Assembly (NCBI GenBank): GCA_021777105.1
Contig: JAIQZQ010000063.1
Coordinates: forward strand, 1 to 64,000
Origin: Candidatus Anammoxibacter sp.
Lineage (GTDB): Bacteria > Planctomycetota > Brocadiia > Brocadiales > Anammoxibacteraceae
Reading direction: 5' to 3'
DNA: 64,000 bases
In this document: in pieces, positions 41,475 to 50,739 of the stretch
How the letters are laid out: each line of letters starts with the position of its first letter
Position numbering within the stretch: the first letter of the stretch is position 1
Translations under genes and position numbers: made by a program
The notes under the pieces: generated by a model
The model's input: the letters and a program-made list of their open reading frames with translations, nothing else
What the model was told of the DNA's origin: nothing
The model's database searches: none

Positions 41475-42871
41475 GTTCCGTAAAATACGCCGCTAATAGA
41501 AAATGTATTTTGCTCGTCGCTTCCTATGACGCCTTTCTTAAGTTGTTGGAGCCAGTTTTTGTACCACTCAATATTTACCTGCATATGAAACGGCCCATTT
41601 TGCAGCCTTTCGCTCAACAGCCTAAGCTCGTCGGCCATAGCCTTGTAACCGCTTATGGACATGCCGTCCATAACCACTTCCCATTTGTTTTCAACTCGCC
41701 TGATTTCCATTCTTTTTAAAATAAGGCCTTCAGGCATTTCGTTGCATAGATACCCTAAAAACCAGCCTGAGATCGGAGGCGTGCGGTTTTCATTCAACTC
41801 TTTTACTGCGCTTTGCAGCAGGTTTAATTCATGAGCGCGTATTTTCCATTTTTTTTCATCCCGGTCCTGTTGGGCCGAACGCTCTCTTATTGACGATAAA
41901 GAATCCAACTTGTTTTTAAGCGCATGCTCAATGCCGACCGCCGAGGCAATGGCGCAAATCCATAATGTGGCGGCTATGACAACCCCTAGTTTAGTGTGCT
42001 TCCGTATTGCCGTATCGTGGCGCAACTTTCGCATAAGGAGGTTTGCGTGATCGTTAAAATTAACCGATAAAACAATTTTAACCCAAAAAAAACGCTTAGA
42101 CGCCGGCAGCCAGTCGACCGGTATATCAAGGTTGTTCTCTAACGTTTCAAAAAAACTCTCATTAAAACGTTTTGAGAATTTGACCATGGCGATATTCTGG
42201 TTAAACTGCTGTTTATTGAAAAGAATGGAGCGTTTGACCTCTCTTACAACTCTTTCAAGGTCTTCATCGTCTTCAACATCGGCCTTTAAACTTCGTTCGG
42301 AAAATATTGTGCCGTCTTTCTTGCCGATGATCAGCGATACTTTGTCAAACATCCTTACCACCATGGCCGCCATTTCATCGTCGTCGATTTCCATTTCCGC
42401 AAACTGTTGCGCCCTTATCATGGCAAACGGCATTATTTGTATAAGGTATAACCCTGCGTCAAGGCATGCCTGTTTAAGGTTAATAACAACTGATTCAGGC
42501 ATGTAATAGACGGAGACGAACAGCCTCTTTTTTATAGCGCTTTTTGTGTAGCCATATGCCGCATTACCTTCAAACTGTTTAAATTGATCTACTTTGCGCT
42601 TTATAAATATATTAAGGTCGCGCTGTTTCATTGGGGGGATATTGATAGATTTCTGCAACAGCATTGTATGATCTATCACAAAGCTTGCGTAACACCCTTT
42701 TGATTTGGTGGCTTCAACGGCCTCTTTTAAAAGGCCGCCAATATCTGAAATGTGATCAACTCTTTCGTCCGCCGACCATCCCTCTTCCTTTCCGAACTTA
42801 ACCGATCTAAAAGCGCGCATCCAGCCGTTAAGATAGTTTATGCCTAAAACGTTTTTCTTTACTTTTGCCAT
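41471..42871 (-). CDS. mshI: MshI-like protein: PilM-type domain fused to a PilN-type domain
   Basis: 466 residues. Residues 1-280 form an actin-like PilM-type domain (VLGINYLNGWMRAFRSVKFG, IPPMKQRDLNIFIKRKVDQF, FSERSLKADVEDDEDLERVV); a TM helix at about 298-315 (LGVVIAATLWICAIASAVGI) leads into a coiled-coil and PilN-like periplasmic domain (ISGWFLGYLCNEMPEGLILK). This combination is typical of MshI. It forms the inner-membrane assembly platform with MshJ and MshK. The ATG is at 42871. Confidence 0.8.
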   Translation of the reverse strand: MAKVKKNVLGINYLNGWMRAFRSVKFGKEEGWSADERVDHISDIGGLLKEAVEATKSKGCYASFVIDHTMLLQKSINIPPMKQRDLNIFIKRKVDQFKQFEGNAAYGYTKSAIKKRLFVSVYYMPESVVINLKQACLDAGLYLIQIMPFAMIRAQQFAEMEIDDDEMAAMVVRMFDKVSLIIGKKDGTIFSERSLKADVEDDEDLERVVREVKRSILFNKQQFNQNIAMVKFSKRFNESFFETLENNLDIPVDWLPASKRFFWVKIVLSVNFNDHANLLMRKLRHDTAIRKHTKLGVVIAATLWICAIASAVGIEHALKNKLDSLSSIRERSAQQDRDEKKWKIRAHELNLLQSAVKELNENRTPPISGWFLGYLCNEMPEGLILKRMEIRRVENKWEVVMDGMSISGYKAMADELRLLSERLQNGPFHMQVNIEWYKNWLQQLKKGVIGSDEQNTFSISGVFYGT

Positions 42872-43293
42872 ATTTGTTAAATGCTAAACAAACCGGATAA
42901 AAAATTTTAGACATTATAGCGCTATTGCTCATTGATGTTTAACAAAATTTTCATCTAAGTTCAAATAAAACAACGCTTTACACTTAAAAGTTAAAAGTGG
43001 CTAAAGTTAAAGGTGAACTAAAGTTTAGGTAAAAATCTAAGATTTTTTGCATTTATTCTTTTTGGAGTGAATTAACCGTGTTAATTCTATTATATATAGT
43101 AAAACAAATCAGATTTTTGAAAATTTATATTCGTATATGATCTCTCCAAATGCCATGAAATAAAACCCTAAAGGGTAAATTCCATCAAGTCCGCCTTTTT
43201 GGAGTTTAGGCTTTAGCCTTTTATTCATTTACAAATCTCGAAAACCTGGCGCTTTTGGGTCCGGCCCTGTATTGATCAATAATGTTTCCATTT
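42872..43293. repeat. Gap between the prepilin and mshI genes: CTAAAGT-rich repeat and left 89-bp inverted repeat
   Basis: 42984-43050 is a CTAAAGT-rich repeat (AAAAGTGGCTAAAGTTAAAG, GTGAACTAAAGTTTAGG, ATCTAAGATTTT). 43155-43243 is the left copy of an 89-base unit (ATGAAATAAAACCCTAAAGG ... AGGCTTTAGCCTT ... ACAAATCTCGAAA) whose inverted partner is at 44725-44813. Near 43271-43290 a GTATTGATCAATAATGTTTC piece matches the repeats at 18200 and 20705. Confidence 0.7.
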
Positions 43294-44511
43294 CTACCTC
43301 CCCCATAAAGTAGGGGGGCCTGGTGAATATATAAAACTCTCATCTTCTTTAATTATGGTTGTAAGTAATAAATCACCTGCTCCGGTTGTCCAGGACTGAT
43401 CGTATAGCTTAATTTCCGTGCCGTTGATCACATTAAAGCTCACAATTTCAGGAGTTCCCGGCGAAGGGACGTTGATAGTGGCCGGGGTACCCGCCTGCCC
43501 CTCAAGTTGATATTGAGGTTGGCCCTGATATTCAATTGCAACGTCTATGTATCCGGAATTGGCGTTTGTTACGCTATCGGCGTTGTCTATTGTTAGCTCC
43601 AGGCTTATGTTTATATCGCTGGTGGAGGTGTAACTGCCGGCAATTTGTGGCGAAGTTGTGCCTGCCGTGACATATTCGGTTGATATAAACTCGTTTCCGC
43701 CGGAAGTATAGCCCAAATCAACTGTTGCGGTGCCGCCGGTCACTGTTGTGGGCTCAAAACCGCCTGTGCTTATGGAAAAAGAGAACAATTGCGAGTGTTT
43801 TTCAATTGTGAATAGGGGAAAGTCAACTATAGCCGCGGAAGATGACGGGTTTGTGTATGTCTTTCTGGCAAAGTTTGTTACGCTGATTGATTGCAGTGTG
43901 ACAATGCTAAAAAGTTTTAGTAGATTTATCCTTTGAATTTTCAGAAATGGGCCTTCAACTAAAGGATCGTTATCCGGATCCGCCTGATTCCATACTGCGG
44001 TAAAATTTGCGGTATTATCCGCCACGCTGCTAATGTTCGCACCGCATCCAGAGGTCATGTCAGATATTATCATTGCGCGCGGATTTGTAGGCGGGGATGC
44101 TTTTGAACCGCTAGTGTAACCGGCAAGACTTGCCATTGCAATCGTGTTTTGATCATACTCCAAAGTAAGGCTTGTTGACGGGTCAAACCAGTAACGCCGA
44201 GTGCATGTTAAAACATTATTAAGAACATTGTTTACAGGCAAGTCAACTTGGGTGGCCACATAGGCAGACCATGTGGACGTGCCGGACGCGGAAGCGGGTA
44301 TTACCCTGTTATCAAGGATATAATTCTCCAATCCTTCGGCAATGCGGCTCAGGTTCTCCTCTTCCGCGTCTTGTTGAGCGTACTGCATCTCCTGTATTAT
44401 TTTTGGAGCCACCATTGACGCCAATACCGCCATAATAGCCAGGACGCCTATTAATTCAATAAGCGTAAAACCTCTATTAATTACAAATCGTTTTTGTCCG
44501 CAAATAAACAA
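43294..44511 (-). CDS. Type IV prepilin-like protein (large, MshD-like)
   Basis: 405 residues from a TTG at 44511 that has GGAGG five bases upstream. A longer frame to 44550 lacks a ribosome site and would give an unusually long leader. The leader ends RFVINRG and is cut before FTLIELIGVLAIMAVLASMV, with the conserved Glu at +5: a classic type IV pilin N-terminus. The rest is a large, Thr/Ser-rich beta domain with few conserved motifs (SGYIDVAIEYQGQPQYQLEG, ELTIDNADSV). It is too large for a major pilin and may be a minor pilin or tip adhesin. It is flanked by 89-base inverted repeats. Its start is TTG, so a low expression level is possible. Confidence 0.8.
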   Translation of the reverse strand: MFICGQKRFVINRGFTLIELIGVLAIMAVLASMVAPKIIQEMQYAQQDAEEENLSRIAEGLENYILDNRVIPASASGTSTWSAYVATQVDLPVNNVLNNVLTCTRRYWFDPSTSLTLEYDQNTIAMASLAGYTSGSKASPPTNPRAMIISDMTSGCGANISSVADNTANFTAVWNQADPDNDPLVEGPFLKIQRINLLKLFSIVTLQSISVTNFARKTYTNPSSSAAIVDFPLFTIEKHSQLFSFSISTGGFEPTTVTGGTATVDLGYTSGGNEFISTEYVTAGTTSPQIAGSYTSTSDINISLELTIDNADSVTNANSGYIDVAIEYQGQPQYQLEGQAGTPATINVPSPGTPEIVSFNVINGTEIKLYDQSWTTGAGDLLLTTIIKEDESFIYSPGPPTLWGR

Positions 44512-44724
44512 CAATACCTCCAAACCGGTTAAGTAAAAAGGATAAATCAAAAGCCGGCTCAGTCTTGCAGCGGCTTCTAAATGCTTTAGTTTTGGGTCAT
44601 AGATAAACCAATAATTATATACTGTTGAGAAAAATTCGCAACATATTTAAACCGTTTTTGATGTTTTAAATGCAATGGAATTTAATTGTTATAGAGCTTT
44701 AATAATGATATTATTTTGACGTGA

Positions 44725-44813
44725 TTTCGAAATTTGTAGATGAATAAAAGGCTAAAGCCTTAACTCCAACAAGCTGAGTTTATTGGAATTTACCCTTTAG
44801 GGATTTATTTCAT
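44725..44813. repeat. Right 89-bp inverted repeat next to the prepilin gene
   Basis: Reverse complement of the unit at 43155-43243, the same length (89 bases) and about 85% identical by eye. It contains AGGCTAAAGCCTT and ACCCTTTAGGGA palindromes. The remainder of the prepilin-to-dctQ gap (44512-44854) shows no gene; a dctQ promoter could lie in it. Confidence 0.75.
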
Positions 44814-44854
44814 TCGAGAAACGCCAAGCAGGGGGATTGGGAGCCGGAAAAAAA

Positions 44855-45367
44855 ATGAATATTTTAAGAAAATGCGCAAGGTTTATTGACAACATTAACG
44901 AAAAGGTTGGTTTTGCGGCTTCATGGCTTACAACAATATTGGTTGTGGTTGTATGTTATGACGTATTTACCAGATATCTTTTAAAGAAAAGCTCTGTTGC
45001 TGCGCAAGAGCTTGAGTGGCATATTTTTGCCGTTATATTTCTGGTCGGCGCGGCTTACACATTGAAGCATGACAAGCATGTGCGGGTAGATGTCCTTTAC
45101 GCGCGGTTCTCTCCAAAGCGCAAGGCTATTATAAATATGATTGGCTGCGTGATATTCCTCATGCCGTTTATAATCATGATAATCTGGACTTCACGGAATT
45201 TTGTGGCAAACTCTTACATGTTCGGCGAAACATCGCCGGATCCGGGCGGTTTGCCGGCGCGATATGTTTTAAAGGGATTTATCCCTTTAGGCTTCTTTTT
45301 CCTTTTTATGCAGGCGCTTTCATTGTTGTTTAAGTCGATCATAACTGTTTTTGGGGGAGAAAAATAG
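44855..45367 (+). CDS. dctQ: TRAP transporter small permease (DctQ family)
   Basis: 170 residues from the ATG at 44855 (an upstream TTG at 44837 is possible but lacks support). Four TM helices: ASWLTTILVVVVCYDVFTRY, HIFAVIFLVGAAYTLKHDKH, IINMIGCVIFLMPFIIMIIW and FIPLGFFFLFMQALSLLFKS. The H-x-R-V-D-V-L motif (HVRVDVLYARFS) and SPDPGGLPARYVLK are DctQ hallmarks. With DctM and a DctP binding protein it forms a sodium- or proton-driven importer of organic acids. No dctP is in the window. Confidence 0.92.
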   Translation: MNILRKCARFIDNINEKVGFAASWLTTILVVVVCYDVFTRYLLKKSSVAAQELEWHIFAVIFLVGAAYTLKHDKHVRVDVLYARFSPKRKAIINMIGCVIFLMPFIIMIIWTSRNFVANSYMFGETSPDPGGLPARYVLKGFIPLGFFFLFMQALSLLFKSIITVFGGEK

Positions 45368-45816
45368 ATCCTTTCCGCCGTAGGCGTTAATTAAATAACA
45401 AAGGAATTTTCATTTTAAGTCTTGGGCGCATAAATGTTTATGTCAAAATGTCAGGTTTGTTGTTTGCTGTAAATTCGGCAAAGACGTTGCCTTTTACCCT
45501 GAAAGGGTTATATATATTAGCCTAGGGTCAGCGAAGCGCTACCCTGGGATATTGAATGTCAAAATATCATACCCTGAAAGGGTTACATAAAAATTGAGAG
45601 GGCTGCGCTTGCTGCGTTTTATGTAACCCTTACAGGGTAAAAATCATAATTCATCTTTCCCCAGGGTAGCTTCGCAAACCCTGGGCTAATATATGCAGCC
45701 CTTTCAGGGCAAAAAAGCCCGCCGTAGGCGTTAAATTAAAAAAATCGTAGATTTGTACCTAAACTTTAGTTCACTTTTAACTTTGGCTCACTTTAGTCAC
45801 TTTTTCATATAAACAC
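45368..45816. repeat. Repeat block separating dctQ and dctM
   Basis: A CGCCGTAGGCGTTAA 15-base direct repeat at 45376-45390 and 45720-45734 brackets about 330 bases of palindromic units (ACCCTGAAAGGGTTA, CAGGGTAGCTTCGC..., GCCCTTTCAGGGC). It is followed by an inverted CTAAAGT-rich repeat (45738-45806) ending 11 bases before the dctM ATG. No gene. Confidence 0.7.
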
Positions 45817-47127
45817 ATGCCTTTAATATTTTTTTCCGTTGTATTTTTATTGCTGATCGCCGGGTTTCCCGTGGCTTTTACACTTGGGGGAGTTTCTCTC
45901 ATTTTTGGGTATTTTACATGCGGTTTGCCTTTCTTTAACCTATTGCCGTTGCGCATTTGGGGCGTGATGTCAAATTACATTCTAATTGCGGTTCCGCTTT
46001 TTGTTTACATGGGGGTAATGCTTGAAAAGTCCGGGGTGGCTGAAAAGCTGCTTGAGACGATGGCCCTGATATTCGGCAGGATTCGCGGCGGGCTCGCAAT
46101 CTCCGTAGTAATTGTGGGGGCGTTGCTTGCGGCCTCAACCGGCATTGTGGGCGCCACGGTTGTCACAATGGGTCTTTTAAGCCTGCCGACCATGTTGAAA
46201 AGGGGGTACAGCCCTGCGCTTTCATGCGGAACAATAGCGGCGTCGGGCACATTGGGGCAGATAATACCGCCAAGCATTGTGCTTGTGCTGCTGGGAAGCA
46301 TCCTTAACGTGTCGGTTGGCGATATGTTTATGGGCGCGGTTGTTCCGGGGATGATACTCGTCTTTCTTTATATTGTATGGATTGTGATTGCTGCGTTTAT
46401 AAAACCGTCATGCGCGCCGGCAATGCCGATAGAGGAGATTGAACGATTTAGAGGCAAGGCGATGGCGCGTGAATTGCTCGTTTCATTTACGCCGCCGGTG
46501 CTTTTAATAGGATTGGTTTTGGGCTCAATCTTTGCCGGTATAGCTTCGCCGACTGAAGCGGCCGCGGTAGGGGCGTTTGGGGCAACCGTTCTTACCATTA
46601 TTAAAGGCAAATTCAGTTATGAATCATTTAAATCCGTAATGGCTGAGACGACTCATTTGACCTGTATGGTGTTTTTGATATTGATAGGCGCTACAACATT
46701 TGGACTTGTTTTCAGAGGAATGGGCGGCGACAGGTATTTGACGGACATGATCCTTGGCGCGGATCTAAGCCCTAACATGTTTCTTGCGCTGGTAATGGGG
46801 GTTGTGTTTATAGCCGGCTTCTTTATAGACTTCTTTGAGATCACATTTATCATCGTGCCTGTGGTGGCGCCGATCTTTGTAAGCCTGGGCGTTGACCTCG
46901 TATGGCTCGGCATACTGCTTGCCGTTAACTTCCAGACATCATTCTTAACCCCGCCATTGGGCTTTGCCCTCTTTTATCTGAAAGGCGTTGCCCCCAAAGA
47001 GATTAAGACTTCGCAAATATATAAAGGGGTAATCCCATACATAATTATTCAGTTAATAGGCCTGGCTCTGATTATATTCATTCCCGATATTATTAAATGG
47101 CTGCCTGATTTGATGGCTGGAAGTTAG
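45817..47127 (+). CDS. dctM: TRAP transporter large permease (DctM family)
   Basis: 436 residues, about 11-12 TM segments. The start PLIFFSVVFLLLIAGFPVAFTLG, GVMSNYILIAVPLFVYMGVML, GGLAISVVIVGALLAASTGIVGATVVTMG, the SCGTIAASGTLGQIIPPSI segment, IASPTEAAAVGAFGA and DFFEITFIIVPVVAPIF are all typical of DctM, the pore-forming subunit. Normally it overlaps or closely follows dctQ; here about 450 bases of repeats lie between, so co-expression may be reduced. The RBS is not evident because the repeat reaches nearly to the ATG. Confidence 0.95.
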   Translation: MPLIFFSVVFLLLIAGFPVAFTLGGVSLIFGYFTCGLPFFNLLPLRIWGVMSNYILIAVPLFVYMGVMLEKSGVAEKLLETMALIFGRIRGGLAISVVIVGALLAASTGIVGATVVTMGLLSLPTMLKRGYSPALSCGTIAASGTLGQIIPPSIVLVLLGSILNVSVGDMFMGAVVPGMILVFLYIVWIVIAAFIKPSCAPAMPIEEIERFRGKAMARELLVSFTPPVLLIGLVLGSIFAGIASPTEAAAVGAFGATVLTIIKGKFSYESFKSVMAETTHLTCMVFLILIGATTFGLVFRGMGGDRYLTDMILGADLSPNMFLALVMGVVFIAGFFIDFFEITFIIVPVVAPIFVSLGVDLVWLGILLAVNFQTSFLTPPLGFALFYLKGVAPKEIKTSQIYKGVIPYIIIQLIGLALIIFIPDIIKWLPDLMAGS

Positions 47128-47459
47128 CAGAATAAATCGCAGGGCTAAAATAAATTAGAGATTCCCTTAAGCAATTCTTAAACCGTAATCCCTTCAACCA
47201 ATTTCTCTGTAGAGATTCCTTCAAGCAATACCGTGGAAAACGAAACAAACACTTTCTTTCACAGGCTCAAAAGAGCGACCGGAAGCTGTTCAGTAAATTT
47301 GTATGATTAGGGTTCGCCGGCGCAATATAATAGATTGCTTCTAAACGTTTAGGAGCCGTATTAGAGACATTAATTTAGATATATGCAGTATATTTTGATA
47401 TAATCAAAACCGTATTTAATACCTCCATATTTTTATATATTAATAAAGCTCTAAAATAT
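47128..47459. other. Gap upstream of glgP
   Basis: 332 bases without a convincing gene. Two similar words, TAGAGATTCCCTTAAGCAAT and TAGAGATTCCTTCAAGCAAT, lie about 55 bases apart (47155 and 47210). A promoter for glgP is likely in the last 100 bases, but I cannot define one. Confidence 0.4.
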
Positions 47460-49952
47460 ATGATGAAAGAACAATCCGCAAGTTTGGAAAAACGCACAGC
47501 TTCATTTAAAAAGGCCTCAAAAACCAACATAGTTGAGTCAATAAAAGATTCATTTAATCGGCATCTTGAATTTTCATTGGCTAAAGACAACTATTCCGCA
47601 AATAACCTTGACTATTATAAAAGCCTGGCATATTCAATCAGAGATAAACTCATTGAGAAATGGCTGAAATCACAACAATCGTACTATAATAACGGCGTTA
47701 AACGAATCTATTATCTTTCAATAGAATTCCTGGTTGGAAGAATGCTTGGAAATGCGTTGATTAATTTAGATTTATATGACGACGCGCATCATGCGCTTCG
47801 GGAGCTTGGACACAATCTTGAAGAGTTGCAGGAGATGGAGATAGAAGCGGGTTTAGGCAACGGCGGTTTAGGCCGGTTAGCAGCTTGCTTCCTGGACTCT
47901 ATGGCGACTCTGGGATTGCCTGCTTATGGTTATGGGATGAGGTACGAATATGGAATATTCTATCAAAAAATCAAAGATGGCTACCAAGTTGAAACTTCCG
48001 ACAATTGGGCTCGTCTTGGAAATCCGTGGGAAATAGAGAGACCGGAACATTTGTATCCCGTAAAATTTTATGGGCGGGTAAACAATGGAAACGGCGTTAT
48101 TGAGAAGCGGGAATGGGTTGATACGCAAAATATAATGGCTTTAGCTTACGATATTCCTATCCCCGGTTACAAGAATGATACGGTTATAAATATGCGGCTT
48201 TGGTCGGCTAAATCATCCAGAGAACTTGATTTCGTTCACTTTCAAAGCGGCGATTATGAAAAAGCCGTGTCGGAAAAAGTAAAGTCTGAAACAATTTCTA
48301 AACTTCTTTATCCTTCCGATGACCTTATAGAAGGGAAAGAATTACGACTAAAACAGGAATATTTTTTTGTCGCCGCAACAATACAAGATATCGTAAGGCG
48401 TTTTAAGAAGACTTTTACCGGTCAACCGGTATTTAAAGATTTTCCTGACAAGGTTGCAATCCATTTGAATGATACTCACCCTTCTATTGCAATTGCTGAA
48501 CTCATGAGAATCCTTATAGATATTGAAGGCGTTAAATGGGAAAACGCATGGGAAATAACTGTAAAAGTTTTTGGGTATACAAACCATACTATTCTGCCTG
48601 AAGCTATGGAAAAATGGCCTGTTTACCTGATTGATAGTCTCCTGCCAAGACATTTGCAAATCATTTATGAAATAAACCACAGGTTTTTAACGCATATAAA
48701 AGAAACAATACGTGATGACGGTGATTTGCTAAGAAGAGTTTCTATTATAGAAGAGGGTGATGAGAAAAAGGTCAGGATGGCTCATCTGGCTATAGTGGGA
48801 AGCCATTCTATTAATGGTGTTTCCGCTTTTCATACAGATATTTTAAAGAATAATGTCTTTAAGGATTTTTGCGACATTTGGCCGGATAGGTTCAATAATA
48901 AAACTAACGGCATAACACAGAGACGGTGGTTGAAGTTGTGCAACCCTGAACTCTCTGAATTAATTACAGAATATATTGGCGACGTATGGGCGACTAATTT
49001 GTATGACCTCAAAAAACTTGCGCCTCTTGCCGATCAAAACGCGTTTCATGAAAAGTGGAATGAGGTAAAACTGAACAACAAAAAACGTTTAGCAAAATAT
49101 GTAAAAAGGCGCAACAATATAACTCTTAATGTTAACTCAATTTTTGATTGTCAAATTAAACGAATACACGAATATAAAAGACAGCTTTTAAACGCGATGC
49201 ATGTTATAAATCTTTATAACCGGATTAAAGCAAACCCTGAGGGCGAGTTTGTTCCAAGAACAGTTATATTTGCGGGCAAAGCCGCTCCATCTTACCATAT
49301 AGCAAAATTGATAATTAAGCTTGTCAACTCAATTGCGGATGTTGTTAATAATGATGAGGCTGTTGGCGATAAGTTGAAGGTTGTTTTTATGGCTAATTAT
49401 TCTGTTTCATTAGCTGAATTATTAATTCCGGCAGTCGATTTGTCAGAGCAGATTTCTACCGCCGGAACAGAGGCTTCAGGCACCGGCAATATGAAAGCGT
49501 GTTTAAACGGCGCGATTATAATAGGGACACTTGACGGCGCCAATGTTGAGATAAAAGAGGAAATCGGCAACGATAATATTTTTACATTTGGTTTGACTGA
49601 GACTGAAATTGCCGATTTTAGACACTCTGCGTACAATCCATGGGATTATTACCATAATAATCAGGAACTTAGATTAGTTATAGACATGATTAAAGGCGGC
49701 TATTTCTCAAAATCAGAGCCTGACCTTTTTAAACCTATTGTTAATTCCCTGTTGGATTACGGTGATAATTATTTTGTTATGGCGGATTTTGAATCTTATG
49801 TGAAATGTCAGGAAAAAGTTGATGAAACGTATAAAGATTTAAGAAATTGGACAAAAATGTCCATTTTGAACACCGCAAATATGGGCAAATTTTCAAGCGA
49901 TAAAACAATTATGGAGTATGCAAAAGATATTTGGGATGTTAAAGCTGTGTAG
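47460..49952 (+). CDS. glgP: Glycogen/starch phosphorylase
   Basis: 830 residues, full length. RIYYLSIEFLVGRMLGNALI, EAGLGNGGLGRLAACFLDSM, GYGMRYEYGIFYQ, VAIHLNDTHPSIAIAELMRI, YTNHTILPEAMEKWPV, VNSIFDCQIKRIHEYKRQLL and the pyridoxal-phosphate site EASGTGNMKACLNGA with K679 as the cofactor lysine. It releases glucose-1-phosphate from alpha-1,4-glucan. Starts MMKEQ; either Met is possible. It stands alone between the TRAP genes and a two-component cluster; no other glycogen gene is nearby. Confidence 0.97.
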   Translation: MMKEQSASLEKRTASFKKASKTNIVESIKDSFNRHLEFSLAKDNYSANNLDYYKSLAYSIRDKLIEKWLKSQQSYYNNGVKRIYYLSIEFLVGRMLGNALINLDLYDDAHHALRELGHNLEELQEMEIEAGLGNGGLGRLAACFLDSMATLGLPAYGYGMRYEYGIFYQKIKDGYQVETSDNWARLGNPWEIERPEHLYPVKFYGRVNNGNGVIEKREWVDTQNIMALAYDIPIPGYKNDTVINMRLWSAKSSRELDFVHFQSGDYEKAVSEKVKSETISKLLYPSDDLIEGKELRLKQEYFFVAATIQDIVRRFKKTFTGQPVFKDFPDKVAIHLNDTHPSIAIAELMRILIDIEGVKWENAWEITVKVFGYTNHTILPEAMEKWPVYLIDSLLPRHLQIIYEINHRFLTHIKETIRDDGDLLRRVSIIEEGDEKKVRMAHLAIVGSHSINGVSAFHTDILKNNVFKDFCDIWPDRFNNKTNGITQRRWLKLCNPELSELITEYIGDVWATNLYDLKKLAPLADQNAFHEKWNEVKLNNKKRLAKYVKRRNNITLNVNSIFDCQIKRIHEYKRQLLNAMHVINLYNRIKANPEGEFVPRTVIFAGKAAPSYHIAKLIIKLVNSIADVVNNDEAVGDKLKVVFMANYSVSLAELLIPAVDLSEQISTAGTEASGTGNMKACLNGAIIIGTLDGANVEIKEEIGNDNIFTFGLTETEIADFRHSAYNPWDYYHNNQELRLVIDMIKGGYFSKSEPDLFKPIVNSLLDYGDNYFVMADFESYVKCQEKVDETYKDLRNWTKMSILNTANMGKFSSDKTIMEYAKDIWDVKAV

Positions 49953-49999
49953 TTTTATCTATTGAGTGTATTTTGCTCCGATTATACACACCCCTAAAT

Positions 50000-50017
50000 C
50001 CCCTCTTGTTAGAGGGG
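50000..50017 (+). terminator. Possible terminator after glgP
   Basis: CCCCTCTTGTTAGAGGGG: seven-base stem, followed by ACTTTTG. The T-run is short. Similar CCCCTAAATCCCC strings are common repeat words in such genomes, so the call is weak. Confidence 0.35.
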
Positions 50018-50153
50018 ACTTTTGTGGAAAAAACAGTTTTAATCCAGCCTAAAAAGATGGGGGGCTGCGTAGCGGACTGGGTATGTAAATCACGCTGAAA
50101 AGTTACGTTTAGTTTAAATAAATAATGGTTTGAAGTAAAGGGGGGGGATAGAT

Positions 50154-50714
50154 ATGAAGCGTTATAATGCGCTTATTGTTGATGATGAGGAATCCATACT
50201 TATGCTTATAAAAGCAAAACTTAACTCTGAAGGTTATGAAGTGGATATTGCCTACAATGGAATTGAAGCAACTGACCGTATTGCAGACCGGCTTTATGAT
50301 TTTGTTATCACAGACATTCATATACCGGGCAAAATTCATGGTTTTGATGTTTTGAAGGCCGCAAAGGAGAGGAGCAACCGCACCGATGTTATTATGATGA
50401 CGGCATTTGGGACGGTTGAAAATGCTGTAAAAGCAGTGAAGAGAGGCGCGACGGACTTTGTGCAGAAACCTCTTAATTTTGACGAACTTATGGTAAGGCT
50501 AGACAAAATCAACAAAGCCAGAGAGCTTAATGAATATTCAGAAGACCTCAGGGAGTCAATGGATGTATCTGAAAAAGGCTCAGCTGAAACCATACGGGAT
50601 CTTGAAATAATGATTTATGAATTACAGACCAAGTCATCTGAAATCAAGCATGTGCTGTCTGACGAGTCTGTTGATGCGCAAACACGCATACAAAAAGCCA
50701 TTAATATGTTGTAA
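50154..50714 (+). CDS. Response regulator with coiled-coil tail
   Basis: 186 residues. Receiver 1-120 with D10/D11, phosphoacceptor D54 (VITDIHIPG), MTAFG for the conserved Thr/Ser, and K near 108 in DFVQKPL, similar to NtrC-type receivers. A helical tail follows (LRESMDVSEKGSAETIRDLE, IMIYELQTKSSEIKHVLSDE) without an enzymatic or DNA-binding domain. A GGGGGG-rich ribosome site precedes the ATG. It is the only receiver gene on the plus strand in the cluster; its partner kinase is not obvious. Confidence 0.88.
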   Translation: MKRYNALIVDDEESILMLIKAKLNSEGYEVDIAYNGIEATDRIADRLYDFVITDIHIPGKIHGFDVLKAAKERSNRTDVIMMTAFGTVENAVKAVKRGATDFVQKPLNFDELMVRLDKINKARELNEYSEDLRESMDVSEKGSAETIRDLEIMIYELQTKSSEIKHVLSDESVDAQTRIQKAINML

Positions 50715-50739
50715 CTAAATCCGACCGTTGGTTTTCCTA

